From Lachnospiraceae bacterium (GTDB lineage Bacteria; Bacillota; Clostridia; Lachnospirales; Lachnospiraceae), in assembly GCA_021205045.1 (NCBI GenBank), contig JAJPYH010000309.1, forward strand, positions 8,629 through 35,093: DNA of 26,465 bases, read 5' to 3'. The notes under the pieces were generated by a model, which saw only the letters and a list, made by a program, of their open reading frames with translations, was not told where the DNA came from and searched no databases. Below, piece after piece: positions 21,692 through 26,465 of the stretch. Each line of letters opens with the position of its first letter. The first letter of the stretch is position 1. Made by a program: the position numbers and the translations under genes.

Positions 21692-22681
21692 ATGAATGTT
21701 TCCAGGATTATTTCCATTATCAAAAAAATCAACATACATGTAGTCTTTTTTGTTCTTCTGCTCCTGATTGTCGGTATCATCGTACTGCGCCTCCATTCCT
21801 GGAATAACAGCGGGCAGACCGTGGATTTGAGCGATGTGAATTCCTCCGATTTTGACCGGGAGGTTTTAGACTATTTTACCCCCTATACCTACACCGGGGA
21901 TCCCGTCAATGATGAGGATGAAATGATAATCGCGTGTTTCGGCAACTCTCCTCTGGCGGATGACGCCGGTACGGAGGACTGCCTGGCGGAGATGATCGGA
22001 GAGATGACAGGCGCCACCATCTATAATTTCGCGGTAGCGGACTCCCTGATGTCCTGCGAGGACACCGACATTGATTATGAAAACGGCGACCGGGATCTTT
22101 TCAGCCTGTACTGGCTCACGACCATATATACCGTTGACAACGATACCCTGCTGGCAAACGCCAGATATTTCGCTACCTACAGTCTGGAGGAAATCGCCAT
22201 TCTGTCCATGCTGGTCAATCTGGATTTCAATGAAGTGGATGTGATCGTCATTATGTATGATCTGAGCGATTATCTTGAGGGCCGCAGAATGTACGATTAC
22301 GAAAATACAACAGACATCACCAAATGGGCCTGCGCCCTGGAGGCGTCCCTGGAGCTGATTCAGACCTACTATCCCCACATTCAGATCATCGTCATGTCCC
22401 CCACCTACGGCTACGCCCTGGATGAGGACGGCAATTATGTGGATTCCAGCATCATGACCTACAATAACGAGGGCACCCTCGGCTCCTACATCCAATACGA
22501 AGCGGATGTGTGCTATTCCATGTTCTGCAGCTTTGTAGACAATTACTACGGCACCATTTCCGTGGCGGAAGCGGAGGAGTATCTGTTGGATTACAAGCAT
22601 ATCAACGTGGATGGGCGGAAGCTTTTAGCCGAACGTTTTATGGAAGCCTATGAATATTATCTGAAATATCAGTCTCAGTAA
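21692..22681 (+). CDS. Membrane-anchored SGNH-type hydrolase-like protein
   Basis: A 329-residue protein with a short basic N-terminus, one transmembrane helix (about 15-33, VVFFVLLLLIVGIIVLRL) and an extracellular domain. The SGNH blocks are recognisable though divergent: block I is FGNSPLAD (83-90) with S86 in the nucleophile position, block II falls near YNFAVADS (111-118), block III is YDLSDY (189-194) in place of GxND, and block V is D300-YK-H303 (DYKHINVDG), a good D-x-x-H dyad. Secreted SGNH proteins in such settings often remove or transfer acetyl groups on wall glycans, so it may modify this locus's polymer or peptidoglycan (inference). ATG 21692 is chosen because the membrane helix starts right after it and AAAGGA lies 13 bases upstream. 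In-frame codons further upstream overlap the terminator. No acyltransferase partner is in the window. Confidence 0.8.
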   Translation: MNVSRIISIIKKINIHVVFFVLLLLIVGIIVLRLHSWNNSGQTVDLSDVNSSDFDREVLDYFTPYTYTGDPVNDEDEMIIACFGNSPLADDAGTEDCLAEMIGEMTGATIYNFAVADSLMSCEDTDIDYENGDRDLFSLYWLTTIYTVDNDTLLANARYFATYSLEEIAILSMLVNLDFNEVDVIVIMYDLSDYLEGRRMYDYENTTDITKWACALEASLELIQTYYPHIQIIVMSPTYGYALDEDGNYVDSSIMTYNNEGTLGSYIQYEADVCYSMFCSFVDNYYGTISVAEAEEYLLDYKHINVDGRKLLAERFMEAYEYYLKYQSQ

Positions 22682-22737
22682 ACGGATCTTTCACCGCCCC
22701 AGACATCACCATATATCAAAAGCTCTCCGATATCTGA

Positions 22738-23490
22738 TCATCCGATCAGCATATCTTCATTAAAGTACAGGGCGTAGCCGTCAATGGTCTGGGTATATAC
22801 ATACCCGCACTGCTCCAGGCTCCCCCGTACTTTTTTATTTTCTGAAATTACAATATAGGCGCAGCCTTCCTCCGCCGCCAGCTTACAGATCCGCACGGCG
22901 TCCGGATTTTCCGTTTCCTCCATCAGCGTATACAGGTCGCTGGACATATTCAGATACAGAATATCCCGGCCATAGGGCATACAGATAGTGCAGTCATATT
23001 GGCGGACATACTGCATCAGCTCTGAGGGAAAAACCGCCACCACCTCTTTTCCCGGCCGGTGCATGGCATCGCATATATCCACCACCGCCTGGGGAATATG
23101 ATACTCATTCTCCGCCGCGGAAAACTGCCAGTTATCATACACATAATCCCCGCACAGCATGAACACCGCCAGAATGGCAGCCCCAAAGAGGGGACGAAAC
23201 CGTCCTTTATACATCTCATACAGCTTCACCCCGCTGTAAGCCAGGGTAGCGGTCATGGGCAGCACCCAGAAAAACCGGTAATAAATCTCCTCATCCAGCA
23301 AAAGCGCCGCCGCCTGATAGGTCAGCGGACATAATAAAATCACAAACCAGAGCAGAGGAAAATATACCAGCAAAATCCGCAGAGATTTCTTTTTTTCTGT
23401 AAAAAGAAGGAAGATCACCGCGCACAGGTAGAGAGCGCACAAAGCGCCGCTGCCGCTGATGGCCTGCCATACAGTTACGGTACTTGACAT
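22738..23490 (-). CDS. Polytopic membrane protein with soluble C-terminal domain, unknown function
   Basis: A 250-residue protein. Four predicted membrane helices lie in the first half (about 14-31, 38-55, 70-88, 101-116), and the soluble C-terminal half (117-250) should face outside. That half begins after GDYVYDNWQF and has alternating strands and helices (VVAVFPSEL, AYIVISENKKVRGSLEQCGYVY), like the C-terminal domains of GT-C-style or DUF6077-like proteins. AAGGAG five bases before ATG 23490 is a strong ribosome site. It lies 51 bases after the stop of the next upstream membrane protein and in the same reading frame, with no other stop between them. Together the two resemble the halves of one longer membrane protein. 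Function is unknown; its position behind a sugar aminotransferase suggests surface glycan work. Confidence 0.75.
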   Translation of the reverse strand: MSSTVTVWQAISGSGALCALYLCAVIFLLFTEKKKSLRILLVYFPLLWFVILLCPLTYQAAALLLDEEIYYRFFWVLPMTATLAYSGVKLYEMYKGRFRPLFGAAILAVFMLCGDYVYDNWQFSAAENEYHIPQAVVDICDAMHRPGKEVVAVFPSELMQYVRQYDCTICMPYGRDILYLNMSSDLYTLMEETENPDAVRICKLAAEEGCAYIVISENKKVRGSLEQCGYVYTQTIDGYALYFNEDMLIG

Positions 23491-23541
23491 AAAAACTCCT
23501 TTTTCATTCCGGCTGCCGCCGTCAGAAATTTCGCACAAATA

Positions 23542-24645
23542 CTACTGCAGCAGATAAAGCAGGGAAAACGCCGCCGCCGGAAGGGCCGATACAATGGCCA
23601 GGCCAAAGCTCCTGATTCTCCGATAAGCAATCAGCCACATCAGATTCAATCCGCCCCAGAATAACAGTACAATCGCCCCGCCGAAGGCACTGCCCAGGCA
23701 GCCCGTCAACATGATGCAGGATGCGTAAATCCACACCTGGGGGCTTATTTTTTCCTTCTGATCCAGGGCGTTTCCCATATGCAGAAGCACGCCCACAAAG
23801 GCCGGAAGCACCAGTCCGCAGACCAGTGCCTTCCCCTGGCGGCTCCTGGTGATCAGAAAGCTTTCCGCTGTGTGAATGGAAGTATTTCCCCAGAGGTAGA
23901 GCAGACATAAGCAGAGCATAAAGCGAAGCCGGCTGACTTTTTTTTCAAATAACTCCCTCCCGATCTGCCAGTAAATCAGATAGCTCATGGAAATCAGGCT
24001 GATGCCCAGCGCCACATGCCCCACTGTCAGGGTATGCAGGCCGCTGACGCGCGCCAGAAGCGCCACCCAGACCGGAAACGGTGCCAGGATATAGCGGTAA
24101 TTTAACTCCATGGAGCCCATGGAATAGGGATTGACCTGATACAGAGAACCGTTGGTGTTGGCCAGATTAGCCACCGCCATATAAAAGGAATCATCCCCGT
24201 CATAAATGGCCTGCGTCACCACGATCCCCATCTGAAACAGCCATAATGCCAGCACGGCAAAAAGCAGGAGGAATTCTTCCCTTCCTCCATGCATGACAGC
24301 CGATGTCTTGATCCTTTCCCCGCCTGTAAAAGCCGACGCCTTTGCGCTTTTTTCTCTTTTCCCGCGTGAAAAAAACGGTATCTTTGTCCATTCCTTTCTT
24401 CGAATCATGAAAATCAGTCCCAGCAAGGCGAGCAGAAAACAGGGCGGCAGATAGAACGCCATCACCGTCTCAAGAGTGCCGCCGCCAAGGATCACGGGAA
24501 CAGTGACCAGCTGAAACACTGCCCAGAGCAGGAACTGTCCTTTCACAAAACGCATTCCCGGGTCGAAGCCGTTATGGTATTGAAAAAGGCTGCCGGCACA
24601 TACCGGTAGTACCAACAGCCAGAAGATTAAAATCAGATAACCCAT
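23542..24645 (-). CDS. Polytopic membrane protein, possible DUF6077/GT-C-like N-terminal half
   Basis: A 367-residue protein with about nine hydrophobic helices. The segment after the fourth helix reads YDGDDSFYMAVANLANTNGSLYQVNPYS (about 166-193), a loop with acidic residues that recalls the first extracellular loop of GT-C-like polyprenyl-linked sugar transferases and the DUF6077 group as I remember it. A basic, low-complexity cytoplasmic loop (KREKSAKASAFTGGERIKTS, about 95-115) separates helices. It starts 15 bases after the stop of the 513-residue membrane protein, and AAGG is immediately upstream of the ATG. A single TAG ends it; the frame then stays open into the 250-residue protein. 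Family assignment is tentative. Confidence 0.75.
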   Translation of the reverse strand: MGYLILIFWLLVLPVCAGSLFQYHNGFDPGMRFVKGQFLLWAVFQLVTVPVILGGGTLETVMAFYLPPCFLLALLGLIFMIRRKEWTKIPFFSRGKREKSAKASAFTGGERIKTSAVMHGGREEFLLLFAVLALWLFQMGIVVTQAIYDGDDSFYMAVANLANTNGSLYQVNPYSMGSMELNYRYILAPFPVWVALLARVSGLHTLTVGHVALGISLISMSYLIYWQIGRELFEKKVSRLRFMLCLCLLYLWGNTSIHTAESFLITRSRQGKALVCGLVLPAFVGVLLHMGNALDQKEKISPQVWIYASCIMLTGCLGSAFGGAIVLLFWGGLNLMWLIAYRRIRSFGLAIVSALPAAAFSLLYLLQ

Positions 24646-24660
24646 CCTTATTCTCTTTCT

Positions 24661-26202
24661 TTATACGGTTTCAGCGGGCGCATCCTCACATGTGAAAGTC
24701 GATGACTCCGCTCTTTTCGCTTCCGCGGCAGCCTCCATCAGCGGCAAATATCCCAATATTGCCTGAAACGCCGCGTATTTATAATTGAAAACCGCCGCTC
24801 CCCGCATCACAAACAGGACAGACAGCCCTGCCCACAGAATGATCAGGGGCCAGAACCTTTTCCGGAAAGCAGCATTTCCAACCTCATCCCGGACGAGATA
24901 CTCCCGATTTTCGCTGTGACAGTCATCACACAGTACCCTACTTCCATCATGACCCCGGACAGGGCGTTTATGACCCCCGCCGCAGTCATCACACAGCGTC
25001 CCGGTTCCGACACTGCCCCTGACAGGGCCGCAAACCAGACGGCAGACAAGAGTAAGCGCCAGTCCCACAGCGTAGCCCAGCAGACTCAGATCCATGTAAG
25101 CCTCCGCCAGATAAGGCGTGCCCGACAGAAACTGCTGATAACCCCAGCCGTATTCCGCCAAAATCGTGCCATCGGAATAAAACGAGTACATCAGCTGCGG
25201 AGAAAGGTAACAGGCCGCGTCCTCCAGAATCATCCGCATGTCCACCTTGGTGCCGCACAGAAAACCATACCAGGCAAGTTCCAGGTAAATCTCCCTTGTC
25301 CGCTCCTCCTCCACAGCCTCAAGCAGGTCGCTTTCCAGTGTGGTATCCAGCAGATAGGGATACAGGCGAAAGCTGTTGATCTCGCTTCTGGTATACATAT
25401 CCTGCATTTCCTGAGGAAGCCCTTCCATCAGATTCTCATTCAGGCCCGGATAGGCAAATCTTTTCAACAGAACACTTTCCCAGGTAATCTGCATCCGGTC
25501 CGGGTTGATTTTATTCTGAATAATGATACCTGTAAGTGCAAGACCCGCTCCAATCAGAAGTGCCGCGAACAGACGCAGGGCACCCGTTTTTTTGCTACTG
25601 CAGGGGACAGCGGATGTCTCCGTTTTTTCAAAAGAAACAGTTTCTTCTCCGTTTTCAGAGATGTCGTTTTTGCCCTTCTTTTCGGAGGCTCTGATACGGA
25701 CTAGCGACAGCACCAGAAACAGAAGAGCCGCCGCGCCGCTGTAGGCCGCGCCGCATAAAAGCAGAATTCCAGCACATCCCCCGCAAATGACTTCCTGTAT
25801 TCTGTCCGGTCTGTGATGGCCAATGTGGCAGTCCGCAATCACTCCTGCCATACACAGGATAGCTGTAAGCGCCGCCCCGTGCTCTGTCTCCGACAGACAG
25901 ACCTGCATGACAAAGGGAATCGTGAGAGCCGCAAGTGAAAAAAACGCCCTGCGCCATCCGCGGAAGAAACAGTCCAGCAGATAAAACAACCCGCCAAAAA
26001 CCGCCGCCGTCTGCACCACATGCACCGGCAGAACCGGCAGCCCGCTGACCCATCTGCCCATGACAGAAACCGTATCAAATTGTTGTGCCCGGGTCACATT
26101 GCCAAGCCAGTAGCAAACGCCAAGGAAGCACTGAGCTGTCAGAAACAGTCCCAGAAAGCCCCCCAGAAAGGCCTGACAACGCGGTCTTATCTTTTCCCTC
26201 AT
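24661..26202 (-). CDS. Polytopic membrane protein with tandem CDDC loop, unknown function
   Basis: A 513-residue protein with roughly eight to ten membrane helices: one at 10-35, a cluster at 55-165, one at 208-228, one at 372-391, and more after 450. A large, probably external domain (230-370, NPDRMQITWESVLLKRFAYPG, QEMQDMYTRSEINSFRLYPY) lies between helices. Two cytoplasmic loops look added: a charged one at 170-206, and residues 393-434, a 21-residue unit in two tandem copies each with a CDDC motif (404-407 and 425-428). The ATG overlaps the stop of the upstream aminotransferase gene in ATGA, so the two are translationally coupled. Function is unknown; the company of a WecE-like enzyme suggests lipid-linked sugar transfer or flipping. 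A GT-C-type transferase is one option. Confidence 0.75.
   Translation of the reverse strand: MREKIRPRCQAFLGGFLGLFLTAQCFLGVCYWLGNVTRAQQFDTVSVMGRWVSGLPVLPVHVVQTAAVFGGLFYLLDCFFRGWRRAFFSLAALTIPFVMQVCLSETEHGAALTAILCMAGVIADCHIGHHRPDRIQEVICGGCAGILLLCGAAYSGAAALLFLVLSLVRIRASEKKGKNDISENGEETVSFEKTETSAVPCSSKKTGALRLFAALLIGAGLALTGIIIQNKINPDRMQITWESVLLKRFAYPGLNENLMEGLPQEMQDMYTRSEINSFRLYPYLLDTTLESDLLEAVEEERTREIYLELAWYGFLCGTKVDMRMILEDAACYLSPQLMYSFYSDGTILAEYGWGYQQFLSGTPYLAEAYMDLSLLGYAVGLALTLVCRLVCGPVRGSVGTGTLCDDCGGGHKRPVRGHDGSRVLCDDCHSENREYLVRDEVGNAAFRKRFWPLIILWAGLSVLFVMRGAAVFNYKYAAFQAILGYLPLMEAAAEAKRAESSTFTCEDAPAETV
24901..25026 (-). repeat. 63-bp tandem duplication encoding CDDC repeats
   Basis: CAGTCATCACACAG occurs at 24920-24933 and 24983-24996, and GACAGGG at 24958 and 25021, both exactly 63 bp apart. 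The copies encode two 21-residue units of the 513-residue membrane protein, each beginning PVRG and carrying CDDC. Confidence 0.8.
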
Positions 26203-26465
26203 CTTTGCGCGTAGAATTTCAGAATCTGGTCGATAATATAATCCACCTGCTCTTCCTTCAGACTATAATACATAGGCAGACGCATCAGGCGCTCGCTTTC
26301 CCTGGTCGTGTATACATCCTCTCCGTGGAAACGGCCGAACTGCTGCCCTGCCGGGGAGGAATGCAGGGGAATATAATGAAAGACACAGAGCACTTCCTTT
26401 TCCTTAATATAAGAAATCAGCTCCGTTCTCTCCTCCAGATCCCTGGACTTAATATAAACCATATG
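26199..26465 (-). CDS. wecE: DegT/DnrJ-type sugar aminotransferase, WecE-like, C-terminal fragment
   Basis: The frame is open to the right edge, so only the last 88 residues are present. The window-edge residues HMVYIKSRD fit the AHMFYI region of PLP-dependent sugar aminotransferases. VFHYIPLHSSPAGQQFGRFHG followed by TTRESERLMRLPMYYSL closely resembles the C-terminus of WecE, dTDP-4-amino-4,6-dideoxygalactose transaminase, as I know the family. The catalytic Lys and PLP site lie outside the window. The stop codon overlaps the next gene's start in ATGA. The product would be a dTDP-amino-deoxysugar, for which RfbA in this window could supply the dTDP-glucose precursor. FdtB-type 3-aminotransferases are the main alternative. 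Confidence 0.85.
   Translation of the reverse strand, partial: HMVYIKSRDLEERTELISYIKEKEVLCVFHYIPLHSSPAGQQFGRFHGEDVYTTRESERLMRLPMYYSLKEEQVDYIIDQILKFYAQR

Noticed and set aside
23491..23544. TAG read as pyrrolysine or programmed read-through
   Set aside because: The next ATG has a strong AAGGAG ribosome site, and nothing in the window supports amber decoding; separate genes are simpler.

Overview
The window looks like part of a chromosome from a Gram-positive member of the Clostridia, most likely Lachnospiraceae. This is inferred from protein style, not a database search. The pointers are an LCP-family wall ligase, a GH25/Big_2 wall protein, a PD-(D/E)XK protein with the DDVFRTLLND start typical of that family, AGGAGG-type ribosome sites and moderately high GC. 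I saw no rRNA, tRNA, CRISPR array or intact insertion sequence.

Layout. 1-971 (minus, runs off the left edge): a protein with an XRE-like helix-turn-helix segment. 1271-2224 (plus): an Rpn-like PD-(D/E)XK nuclease with its own terminator. 2261-16834 (minus strand, read right to left): a cell-surface polysaccharide locus. In transcription order it holds rfbA, rfbC, an ABC permease (Wzm type), an ABC ATPase with a C-terminal Wzt-like domain, a methyltransferase-kinase fusion resembling WbdD, three GT2 proteins, a WbaP/WcaJ-type initiating phosphoglycosyltransferase, an LCP ligase and a fourth GT2. 17141-20806 (minus): a 1221-residue membrane-anchored GH25 muramidase with a long acidic cytoplasmic tail and Ig-like repeats. 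21314-22681 (plus): a small zinc-ribbon protein and a membrane-anchored SGNH-type protein. 22738-26465 (minus): three polytopic membrane proteins behind the 3' end of a WecE-like sugar aminotransferase, which runs off the right edge.

How it may work together (inference from families). The WbaP-type enzyme loads the first sugar on undecaprenyl phosphate. The GT2 proteins extend the chain, probably partly with rhamnose made from RfbA/RfbC products. The methyltransferase-kinase caps the non-reducing end. The Wzt C-terminal domain recognises the finished chain for Wzm/Wzt export, and LCP attaches it to peptidoglycan. This would be the chain-termination/ABC-export logic of E. coli O9a O-antigen and Geobacillus S-layer glycans, moved into a wall-polysaccharide setting. 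rfbB and rfbD are not in the window.

The intergenic regions carry long palindromic repeats. One family has two copies plus a half copy with 17-bp ends (3222-3385, 20940-21139, 21152-21164). A second family has copies at 4560-4645 and 16858-16921 in opposite orientation. There is also a solitary 24-bp inverted repeat at 10783-10895. Short in-frame tandem duplications sit in hydrophilic linkers of at least three proteins.
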